A DNA stretch of 64,000 nucleotides from an uncultured Clostridia bacterium (lineage in GTDB: Bacteria > Bacillota > Clostridia > Oscillospirales > CAG-382), in assembly GCA_947628695.1 (NCBI GenBank), contig CANRAV010000005.1, positions 50,623 to 114,622 of the forward strand, in the 5' to 3' direction. Positions 58,238 through 64,000 of this stretch are shown here, in pieces (the first letter of the stretch is position 1; each line of letters starts with the position of its first letter). The notes beneath the pieces were generated by a model. The model was not told where the DNA came from, ran no database searches, and was given only the letters and a program-made list of their open reading frames with translations. The position numbers and the translations under genes were made by a program.

Positions 58238-59278
58238 ATGAATTTGATGAATTTGTCAAGCTATTACTACGAGCTTCCGAAGGAGCTTATCGCGCAGACC
58301 CCGCTTGAGGACCGCTCTGCCTCGCGCCTGCTTGTTTACGACCGCGAAAAGGACGAGATAACGCACAGCGTATTTTCTTCCATCGGCGAGTACCTTCGCG
58401 AAGGGGACTGTCTGGTGCTTAACGACACCAAGGTCATCCCAGCGCGCCTTTGGGCGAAGGCGGAAGGCCACGCGGGGGACGTGGAGGTGCTGCTTCTCTC
58501 GCCCGAAAAGGGGGAGGGTGTGCGCTGGAAGTGCCTGACGCGCCCCGGGAAGAAGACGCGCCCGGGGACGGTTCTGTCCTTCGGGGACGGGCTCCTTACG
58601 GGGACAGTGACAGACATAGCGGAGGAGGGGACGCGCATCATTGACTTTAAATGCTCTGCCCCCTTCCTTGAAACGGTGGAGAAGATAGGCGTTATGCCGC
58701 TTCCGCCCTATATACACGAAAAGCTTGCGGACAAGGACCGCTACCAAACGGTTTACGCGCGCGAGCAGGGCAGCGCGGCTGCGCCGACGGCAGGGCTTCA
58801 CTTCACGCCCGAGCTTTTAGAGGAGCTTCGGGAGCGGGGGGTTCTTATAGAAAAGGTGCTTTTGCATGTAGGGCTTGGCACCTTCCGCCCGGTCAAGGAA
58901 AAGGACCTTCGCGACCACAAAATGCACAGCGAGTTCATACGCGTAACGCCGGAAGCGGCAGAGCGCATAAACGCCGCAAAGCGCGCCGGAGGGAGGATTA
59001 TATCCGTCGGCACCACCTCCTGCCGCACTCTGGAGAGCGCGGCAGACGAGGACGGCGTGCTGCACCCGACGGAGGGCGAGACGGACATCTTCCTCTACCC
59101 CGGTAAGCGCTTCAAAATAACCGACGCGCTGATAACCAACTTCCACCTGCCGGAAAGCACGCTGCTTATGCTGGTCGCCGCCTTCGCCGGGTACGAAAAC
59201 ATTATGCGCGTCTACAGGGAGGCCGTCGCCCTCCGTTACCGGTTTTTTTCCTTTGGAGATGCCTGCTTGTTTCTATGA
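58238..59278 (+). CDS. queA: S-adenosylmethionine:tRNA ribosyltransferase-isomerase
   Basis: This 346-residue protein starts at ATG 58238; an ATG three codons later is possible, and the ribosome site is weak. Motifs are YELPKELIAQTPLEDRSASRLLVYDR, VLNDTKVIPARL, PLPPYIHEKLADKDRYQTVYA, GSAAAPTAGLHFTPELLEEL, THVGLGTF-like LLHVGLGTFRPV and LITNFHLPESTLLMLVAAFAGYE. It converts preQ1-tRNA to epoxyqueuosine-tRNA, the step after Tgt (28228). It is transcribed divergently from dapA. Confidence 0.96.
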   Translation: MNLMNLSSYYYELPKELIAQTPLEDRSASRLLVYDREKDEITHSVFSSIGEYLREGDCLVLNDTKVIPARLWAKAEGHAGDVEVLLLSPEKGEGVRWKCLTRPGKKTRPGTVLSFGDGLLTGTVTDIAEEGTRIIDFKCSAPFLETVEKIGVMPLPPYIHEKLADKDRYQTVYAREQGSAAAPTAGLHFTPELLEELRERGVLIEKVLLHVGLGTFRPVKEKDLRDHKMHSEFIRVTPEAAERINAAKRAGGRIISVGTTSCRTLESAADEDGVLHPTEGETDIFLYPGKRFKITDALITNFHLPESTLLMLVAAFAGYENIMRVYREAVALRYRFFSFGDACLFL

Positions 59279-59305
59279 TTTGTATATAAATTTGCATATA
59301 TAATA

Positions 59306-59334
59306 TTGACAAACGGCTGCTTTTTGTGTATAAT
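59306..59334 (+). promoter_or_regulatory. Promoter of the RelB/DUF2442 cassette
   Basis: TTGACA (59306-59311), a 17-base spacer and TATAAT (59329-59334). Consensus sigma-A promoter in an AT-rich stretch. Confidence 0.75.
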
Positions 59335-59362
59335 AGAGGCAGAATATCGAAGGAGGCTTTTT

Positions 59363-59641
59363 ATGGCGCAGACAAACGTAAACATCAGGATGGATGAGGC
59401 GACAAAGGTCGCGTTTGATAAATTTTGCCGTGAAATCGGCCTGTCCGCCAGCGCAGCATTTAACATCTTTGCAAAGACCGTCGTCCGGGAACAAAGGATT
59501 CCCTTTGCGCTCACCACCGAGGTACCGAACGCCGCGACGCTTGCCGCTATGGACGAAGTGCGGGATATGCAGCTCCACCCGGAAAAGTACAGGGCATACT
59601 CAAGCGCCGAAGAAATGGTGGAGGATTTGAACGACGATTGA
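59363..59641 (+). CDS. RelB/DinJ-family antitoxin
   Basis: This 92-residue protein starts at ATG 59363 after AAGGAGG. The N-terminal ribbon-helix-helix is QTNVNIRMDEATKVAFDKFCREIGLSASAAFNIFAKTVVREQRIPF (about 3-48). The C-terminal segment is acidic (EDLNDD) and would wrap a RelE/YafQ-type toxin. No such toxin follows; the next gene encodes a DUF2442 protein. RelB proteins also repress their own promoter. It could be a solitary regulator or part of a noncanonical pair. Confidence 0.85.
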   Translation: MAQTNVNIRMDEATKVAFDKFCREIGLSASAAFNIFAKTVVREQRIPFALTTEVPNAATLAAMDEVRDMQLHPEKYRAYSSAEEMVEDLNDD

Positions 59642-59663
59642 CCCATTGAAGTGAGGTGAAAAA

Positions 59664-59936
59664 ATGCTGCAGCCAAAACTGGTCTCTGTAGAGCCTTTGG
59701 AACATTTGCTGCTTCGTCTGCAATATGAAACGGGCGAGCTTCGCCTTTTTGACGTGAAGCCCTATGCCGGTGGGGAATGGTACGGAATGCTTAACAATCC
59801 GGCCTATTTTAAAACGGTGCATCTGCTGCCCGGCGGTATCGGAATCGAGTGGGCGGACGGGCAGGACATAGCCCCGCACGAGCTTTACACTTGCAGCGTG
59901 GCGCAATTGCCAAACGTGAAAACGTCAAAAACGTAG
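59664..59936 (+). CDS. DUF2442 domain protein
   Basis: This 90-residue protein has ATG 59664 behind GAGGTG. Domain pattern LVSVEPLEHLLLRLQYETGELRLFDVKPYA, then GMLNNPAYFKTVHLLPGGIGIEWADGQDIAPHELY, is DUF2442. These small domains usually sit next to DUF4160 or HTH genes in toxin-antitoxin-like pairs. Here the upstream partner is a RelB-type antitoxin and the downstream one a truncated HTH gene. Function unknown. A role as the partner of the RelB-like protein is inference. Confidence 0.8.
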   Translation: MLQPKLVSVEPLEHLLLRLQYETGELRLFDVKPYAGGEWYGMLNNPAYFKTVHLLPGGIGIEWADGQDIAPHELYTCSVAQLPNVKTSKT

Positions 59937-59974
59937 ATTAAATGTGTTTTATCGCTCGCAAAGGAGAGCTTGTA

Positions 59975-60079
59975 ATGGATAAGGATTTCAGAGAAACGCC
60001 GAACGAACAGCTTAAAAATCCCGAATTTAAGCAGGAGTGGGAAGCTCTTGAACCAAAGCTTATGAACGATTTGATTTAA
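59975..60079 (+). pseudogene. Truncated XRE/HigA-like HTH antitoxin (34 aa)
   Basis: A 34-codon reading frame with an intact AAAGGAGAG site encodes MDKDFRETPNEQLKNPEFKQ and then EWEALEPKLMNDLI. The core LKNPEFKQEWEALEP is the pre-HTH segment of XRE-type antitoxins (usually LKDPEFKxEWExLEPE). In full-length proteins a helix-turn-helix follows; here a stop codon appears instead and a terminator follows. Best read as a remnant of a second type II antitoxin. A functional micropeptide cannot be excluded. Confidence 0.6.
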
Positions 60080-60091
60080 CACCAAGGCAAA

Positions 60092-60125
60092 GCGGCGGCA
60101 GGGAGCAACCCCTGCCGCCGTTTTT
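60092..60125 (+). terminator. Intrinsic terminator after the RelB/DUF2442 cassette
   Basis: CGGCGGCAGGG (60093-60103) pairs with CCCTGCCGCCG (60110-60120), followed by TTTTT. Confidence 0.85.
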
Positions 60126-60158
60126 GCCCCTTGCTTGCCCATCCGTGAACCTATAAAA

Positions 60159-60974
60159 TCAGTTTACTGTGCGCAAAAACATGCTTTCAAACTCGTTCCA
60201 TTCATTTGTACCAAAGCTTGAGATAATATCCTTCACTGTAATTTCTCCGTCCTGTTCCGACCCGTCAGGCTTAACATCTGCAATATTATAAATGCCTTGA
60301 TCTACATTGACAATCGTTGGGATCGCATCATCATATTGAGCCAGCATAAATAAATAGGTTTCGCCTTCATTTAATTTTGCAAAATCCCCCAAGCAAAGAA
60401 TGACAGACTGCTCCCGCTCCCCAAGTGCGGCAGCTTGCTCTCTCTCATAAGCTCCTTCAATTCCGCCTATCACCCTTACCTGTTCATTTTCATTCGGCTT
60501 CCCTTTATATGTTTTTAGCGTATCTATATCATAAATCGTACACAAGTAAATATATGATTCATCCGCCTCCCCTTCCGGGGTTTTTCCAGTCCTAACGTCC
60601 ATCATTTGAAATGAAATACGCGTCACTGTCCCAAGAATAACTTTGTTGCTCGCATCGATCAGCTCATGTACCGTGCCGTAGGAAGGCCAATCCGGAAATA
60701 TTGTTTCATATACTATATTCGGTTCAGTTTCCGTGGTATTGCTTTCATATCCAGCATTATGATCGTCGGAAACAGAGGAACTGTTATCCGGTAAGCTCGG
60801 GAGTGCAGGCGGCATTTTGCTGCGCCATACACCGATGCCAATCAGCACGGCAAGACACAGGCAGCACACAGAAGCCGCTGTGCTGACGACTGTTTTTCTC
60901 TTTTTCTTCTGCTCGGCAATGTACCGATCCCTGCGTTCCAACAGACTGTTAAACATTTCATCACTGTTCTTCAT
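60159..60974 (-). CDS. Membrane protein coupled to an ECF sigma gene, possible anti-sigma factor
   Basis: This 271-residue protein starts at ATG 60974 behind GGAGGGG and overlaps the sigma gene by 14 bases. A cytoplasmic N-terminus (about 1-28, KNSDEMFNSLLERRDRYIAEQKKKRK) precedes one transmembrane helix (about 29-50, VVSTAASVCCLCLAVLIGIGVW). An extracytoplasmic domain of about 210 residues follows, beginning with a Ser/Glu linker. Translational coupling and topology fit an anti-sigma/sensor. There is no recognisable zinc anti-sigma motif. The domain (NKVILGTVTRISFQ...GETYLFML) resembles cardiolipin-type beta domains seen in clostridial lipoproteins; ligand unknown. Confidence 0.6.
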   Translation of the reverse strand: MKNSDEMFNSLLERRDRYIAEQKKKRKTVVSTAASVCCLCLAVLIGIGVWRSKMPPALPSLPDNSSSVSDDHNAGYESNTTETEPNIVYETIFPDWPSYGTVHELIDASNKVILGTVTRISFQMMDVRTGKTPEGEADESYIYLCTIYDIDTLKTYKGKPNENEQVRVIGGIEGAYEREQAAALGEREQSVILCLGDFAKLNEGETYLFMLAQYDDAIPTIVNVDQGIYNIADVKPDGSEQDGEITVKDIISSFGTNEWNEFESMFLRTVN

Positions 60975-61518
60975 AAACAAACCCCTCCTCTTCAAGCTTT
61001 GATTTTAAAGACTGCTTTGCCCTATATAAAAGATTCCTTACCTGGCGTTCGTTTTTCTTTAAAACGATTGCCGCTTCTTTGTTGGAGAGTCCTTCGAAGA
61101 ACACAAGCCAAAGGACTGTTCTGTAATCGACGGAAAGGTTAGACAGTGCTTTATGGATTGCGATTTTCCTTTCTTCCTTTATGTAGGATTGTTCGAGGCT
61201 CTGTTCCTCGCTCAAATAGTTCTCCATATCTTCAATGGGAGCGTTAAGCTGCTTGGAATGATGCCTTACGAAGTCAATCGCCACATTTCGCCCGATTGCA
61301 TACAGCCAAGTCTTAAATGCACTTTTTCCGGAATATCGCGGTCTCTTGATGATCAACCTAAAAAAAGTATCTTCCGTCAATTCCTCGGCAATGAAAAGAT
61401 TATTGACATAACCGTTCAAATAAAGGATAAGGCCATTCTTATAGTTTTCAACAATTTCAGCGATTCCTTCGTCATCGCCATCAAGGAAACGGCGATAGCT
61501 GCTTGCACCGTTGTCCAT
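60961..61518 (-). CDS. ECF-type RNA polymerase sigma factor
   Basis: This 185-residue protein has ATG 61518 after AAAGGAG. Region 2 spans about 12-85 (DEGIAEIVENYKNGLILYLNGYV, ELTEDTFFRLIIKRPRY, AFKTWLYAIGRNVAIDFVR). Region 4 spans about 118-175 (LSVDYRTVLWLVFFEGLSNKEAAIVLKKNERQVRNLLYRAKQSLKSKL). No other sigma-70 domains are present. The downstream overlapping membrane protein is a candidate anti-sigma factor. A palindrome 51 bases upstream may be part of its control. AT-rich relative to the window average. Confidence 0.9.
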   Translation of the reverse strand: MDNGASSYRRFLDGDDEGIAEIVENYKNGLILYLNGYVNNLFIAEELTEDTFFRLIIKRPRYSGKSAFKTWLYAIGRNVAIDFVRHHSKQLNAPIEDMENYLSEEQSLEQSYIKEERKIAIHKALSNLSVDYRTVLWLVFFEGLSNKEAAIVLKKNERQVRNLLYRAKQSLKSKLEEEGFVYEEQ

Positions 61519-61568
61519 GACTTGCTCCTTTCTAAAGGGATTTCAACCCCTTTCACTTATTAGTCGTA

Positions 61569-61588
61569 TGAGACTTGAAAATGTCTCA
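61569..61588. repeat. Inverted repeat upstream of the ECF sigma gene
   Basis: TGAGAC (61569-61574) and GTCTCA (61583-61588) around 8 bases. On the minus strand TGAGAC is spaced from TACGAC as in some ECF promoters, so it may be an autoregulated promoter; weak. Confidence 0.35.
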
Positions 61589-61640
61589 CTCTCATTACGG
61601 CCGATACCTTGGCTGCGTTGAAAATATACACTTCGCGAAA

Positions 61641-61690
61641 AAGCGTTTTGCACGCGGGAACATGCCCGCACGCAAAACGCTTGCTTTTTT
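61641..61690. terminator. Bidirectional terminator next to the Fic gene
   Basis: Arms AGCGTTTTGC and GCAAAACGCT with inner CGCGGG/CCCGC pairing. T runs on both strands (TTTTT after the minus-strand stem, TTTTTT on the plus side). Confidence 0.7.
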
Positions 61691-61691
61691 A

Positions 61692-62576
61692 TCAAAACGG
61701 TATTCTGAAATACCGAAGGCTGTTTTTAAAGGCGTCCTGGGCGGAGAGGCAGGTGTCGGTCAGATAGCCGCGCTCGCGCGGCCACTCCGCAAGGCCGCGG
61801 TAGTAGAAAAGCTTTATGCCGTCCTCTATGATAAACGGCACTATGCCGTGCTTTAAGCACTCTTTAAACATTATAAGCCTGCCTACGCGGCCGTTCCCGT
61901 CCTGAAAGGGGTGGATGCGTTCGAAGCGCACATGAAACTCCAATATATCGTCAAGCGAGATCTTTCCCTTCCCGTTGTAGTCCGAAATCAGCCGCTTCAT
62001 CTCCGCCGGTACGTCCTCCGGAAGCGTCGTCTCCCTGCCGCCGACCTCGTTAGGCAGCTTTTTGTATTCCCCCACCGCAAACCACTCCTTGCCCGCGTCG
62101 GCGGTGCCGGTTTTTAAAATAAGGTGCAGCCGCTTTATAAACCGCTCCGTCAGCGGACGCTTTGCGCAGTCGATGACCTCGTCGATACAGCGGAAGTGAT
62201 TTGCGGTCTCTATGATGTCGTCCACACGGACGCTTTTATCGGTAACGCCGAGGGTGTCGGTCTCAAAAATGCAGCGCGTCTGCTCATGCGTGAGGCCGCT
62301 GCCCTCTATGTGGTTGGAGTTGTAGGTCAGCTCTATCTGCACCCTGTGGTAGATGCCGCCGTGCAGACGGCTGTCCTTTTCGTCCTTAAGCACGTCAAGA
62401 AGCGTGCGCCCGGCCGCAGCCCCTTCCCTTTTTGGCTTAACTGCCCCCTCGGGGATGTTCCAGGTCTTGCCGGTCAGAAAGGCGCCGGGCACGCGCCCGG
62501 CCGCGCAGTAGCCGCGCACGCTGCGCTCCGACACGCCCCAAAGCGCCGCAGTCTCTTTTACGGATAAAAAGCTCAT
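61692..62576 (-). CDS. Fic-domain protein with N-terminal HTH and inhibitory motif (class II)
   Basis: This 294-residue protein starts with an HTH of the excisionase/MerR-like kind (1-48: SVKETAALWGVSERSVRGYCAAGRVPGAFLTGKTWNIP). Near residues 87-92, SNHIEG matches the Fic inhibitory motif (S/T)xxxE(G/N), placed N-terminal to the core as in class II Fic proteins. The catalytic motif is HPFQDGNGRVGR (near 219-230). Fic enzymes AMPylate proteins; the inhibitory Glu blocks ATP until relieved. The HTH may bind DNA or the gene's own promoter. Stop precedes a bidirectional terminator. Start ATG 62576 is supported by GGAG-like AGAGAT upstream. Confidence 0.88.
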   Translation of the reverse strand: MSFLSVKETAALWGVSERSVRGYCAAGRVPGAFLTGKTWNIPEGAVKPKREGAAAGRTLLDVLKDEKDSRLHGGIYHRVQIELTYNSNHIEGSGLTHEQTRCIFETDTLGVTDKSVRVDDIIETANHFRCIDEVIDCAKRPLTERFIKRLHLILKTGTADAGKEWFAVGEYKKLPNEVGGRETTLPEDVPAEMKRLISDYNGKGKISLDDILEFHVRFERIHPFQDGNGRVGRLIMFKECLKHGIVPFIIEDGIKLFYYRGLAEWPRERGYLTDTCLSAQDAFKNSLRYFRIPF

Positions 62577-62667
62577 CTCTCCCGCCTCCGCCTTTATTAT
62601 AGCACATTATCGGCAAAAATACAAGAAAAATTGCGTGCTTTTTTGCCGCGCTTTTGCCGATAGCGGC

Positions 62668-62712
62668 AAAAACAAGCCGCCGCAGGGGGCATGCTCCTCC
62701 TGCGGCGGCGTT
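62668..62712 (-). terminator. Intrinsic terminator of the LRR/dockerin gene
   Basis: Arms GCCGCCGCAGG (62676-62686) and CCTGCGGCGGC (62699-62709); minus-strand tail TTGTTTTT. Confidence 0.8.
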
Positions 62713-62726
62713 TTGTCTTTAGCTTA

Positions 62727-63830
62727 TCAGTCCATTGAAGCGTCAATCTTGAGAATGAAGATTGCATCCATGTTGTCCACGGCGCTGTCGCCGTTCATGT
62801 CGCCAAGCTGCAGCTGCTCTGCGGTGAGGGGATCAATCCCCGCGTCGTATTTCAGCACGACAGCCGCGTCCATATTGTTCACAGCCCCGTCGCGGTTTAC
62901 GTCGCCGGCGTCATAAACGCCGGTCTTTTCGCAGTGGAACCTTGCGCCAAGTATCGGCTGATTTCCGCTTTCCTTTTTAACCGCGTCCCAGTCGCCCTTG
63001 GAGCCTGCGTAGTACACGTCGGCAACGGAGGTGCAGCCGTTAAACGCGTTTTTGCCTACGGTCATAACGCTTTCGGGGAAGAAAACGCTTACGGCACCGG
63101 TGCAGTTCTCAAAGGCCGAGGTGCCAACCTCGGTTATCCCTTGCCCTATTACGATGTTTTTAAGCCCGGTGCAGCCCTTGAAGCAGCTTTCCGGTATCTT
63201 CTTAACCTTGCCGAGAGGCAGCGAAGTAAGCGAAGTGCAGCCCTCAAATGCACCGCTGCCTATGGAAATGACGTTGTCCATAAGCTTGACATCCGTCAAA
63301 GACTTGCAGTCCTTGAAGGCGCCGCTGCCGATAGTGCTCAGCACGTGCACCTCGCGCGCAGAGGCGGGAGCGCCCGGAATTGCACGGGAAATGCCGTCAA
63401 AGGGGTCGTCGTCCTCCATGACCATGTTCTTCTCGATAGACACCTCTTCAAGTGAGGTGCAGCCCTTAAAGCAGTTTTCCGGCACCTCGGAAACGCCGCT
63501 GCCGACGGAAGCCCTCACTATGCCGGTGCAGCCCTCGAACGCGCCGCTGCCGATTGAAACGACGCTGTCCGGCAAATCGACAACCCGCATTGCGGTGCAG
63601 CCCTTGAAGGCTCCGCTGCCGATGCCGACGACGTTATACCTGCCTATTACCGCCGGAACGGAAACGTCGCCGCTTTTGTCCGTGTCGACCGAAACTATCG
63701 TCGCGTCGTCGCCGGAAATTGTATAGGTGTAGCCCTCGGTCCTGTACTCGTAGGCCGAAACGTTTACGGCAGCAAGCGATGCGGAAAGCGCCATCACCGC
63801 AGCGGCCGCCAAAGCGATAAATCTCTTCAT
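62727..63830 (-). CDS. Secreted BspA-like leucine-rich repeat protein with C-terminal dockerin
   Basis: This 367-residue protein has ATG 63830 behind GGAGG. The signal peptide is KRFIALAAAAVMALSASLAAVNVSA. About nine LRR_5 (BspA-type) units follow, of the form VVSIGSGAFEGCTGI (repeated SGAFKGCT/SGAFEGCT, ENCFKGCTSL). The C-terminal 60 residues are a type I dockerin with two Ca loops, GDVNRDGAVNNMDAAVVL and GDMNGDSAVDNMDAIFIL. It would be displayed through cohesin binding and may bind host or plant surfaces. The second dockerin protein of the window; no cohesin nearby. Confidence 0.9.
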   Translation of the reverse strand: MKRFIALAAAAVMALSASLAAVNVSAYEYRTEGYTYTISGDDATIVSVDTDKSGDVSVPAVIGRYNVVGIGSGAFKGCTAMRVVDLPDSVVSIGSGAFEGCTGIVRASVGSGVSEVPENCFKGCTSLEEVSIEKNMVMEDDDPFDGISRAIPGAPASAREVHVLSTIGSGAFKDCKSLTDVKLMDNVISIGSGAFEGCTSLTSLPLGKVKKIPESCFKGCTGLKNIVIGQGITEVGTSAFENCTGAVSVFFPESVMTVGKNAFNGCTSVADVYYAGSKGDWDAVKKESGNQPILGARFHCEKTGVYDAGDVNRDGAVNNMDAAVVLKYDAGIDPLTAEQLQLGDMNGDSAVDNMDAIFILKIDASMD

Positions 63831-63860
63831 AAAAATACCTCCGTTTTGTCCTCAAATAAA

Positions 63861-63889
63861 ATTATAACGCCAAATCCCTACTTTGTCAA
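63861..63889 (-). promoter_or_regulatory. Promoter of the LRR/dockerin gene
   Basis: Minus strand TTGACA (63884-63889), a 17-base spacer and TATAAT (63861-63866). Upstream, AAATGCAAC/GTTGCATTT (63943-63974) forms an inverted repeat. Confidence 0.75.
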
Positions 63890-64000
63890 CCGTTTTGAAA
63901 CAGAGCCGCAAAGTATATTTTCCCGAGTAAATTCTCAAAGTAAATGCAACAGTGCAATTTAGAAGTTGCATTTAGTGTGAGAATGAAAATGTGGTAGAAT

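Noticed and set aside
58226..58240. preQ1 riboswitch upstream of queA or tgt
   Set aside because: There is almost no leader before queA, and the 12-base gap before tgt cannot hold one.

Overview
The window looks like a chromosomal segment of a spore-forming, GC-rich anaerobe of the class Clostridia (Bacillota), probably a gut Oscillospirales/Ruminococcaceae-type bacterium. This is inferred from a GerA-family germinant receptor subunit, an uninterrupted SigK gene, CD1247-, YlbF- and DUF4358-type proteins typical of Clostridia, two secreted proteins with C-terminal type I dockerins, AGGAGG-type ribosome sites and frequent TTG starts. No taxonomic search was run. No rRNA, IS transposase, prophage or CRISPR array is visible.

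Layout. 1-4740: start of an EF-G-like GTPase, rlmB with a degenerate P-type-ATPase-like protein, and a DUF421/DUF4363 pair. 4684-6046: gene-poor block with an array of perfect palindromes, a type I toxin-antitoxin-like locus (37-aa toxin facing two tandem promoter-sRNA-terminator units) and copies of two dispersed repeat families. 6085-13025: secreted GLUG/dockerin protein, an orphan GerA-type protein, then SGNH hydrolase, DUF4358 lipoprotein and a degenerate M23 protein. 13118-15852: 186-bp tandem repeat, nrdR, a second type I toxin-antitoxin-like locus in mirror orientation, an orphan Phd-type antitoxin and a methyltransferase. 15845-21982: YgiQ and a muropeptide-handling group (dipeptide epimerase, beta-lactamase-like hydrolase, double polysaccharide deacetylase, NlpC/P60). 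21993-31858: miaB-ylbF-mutS-mutL-tgt-SPFH-coaX-ECF transporter, all on one strand. 31898-42587: CAP protein, acyltransferase, ABC exporter, rarA, AEC permease, tldD/tldE, efp, CD1247-like protein, amidohydrolase and thioesterase. 42606-44715: repeat, tRNA-Met/tRNA-Glu, a structured leader or ncRNA candidate with two AT-rich genes, and another repeat. 44764-53241: dus-recG-yhaN-like-yhaO-like, pgeF, lipoprotein, sigK. 53324-59278: repeats, namZ-malQ, dapB-dapA, queA. 59306-64000: AT-rich accessory genes (RelB-type antitoxin, DUF2442 protein, truncated HTH gene, ECF sigma/anti-sigma), a Fic protein and a BspA-like LRR dockerin protein.

How the genes work together. Three functional themes recur: genome maintenance and tRNA modification (mutSL, recG, rarA, yhaON, miaB, dus, tgt, queA); cell-wall turnover (epimerase, NlpC/P60, deacetylases, NamZ, dapAB); and sporulation/germination (SigK, GerA-type protein). 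The strongest unexplained signal lies between the genes. It comprises two mirror-image type I toxin-antitoxin-like loci with duplicated antisense RNA units, and a four-copy intergenic repeat whose stem-loops differ between copies with both arms changed together.
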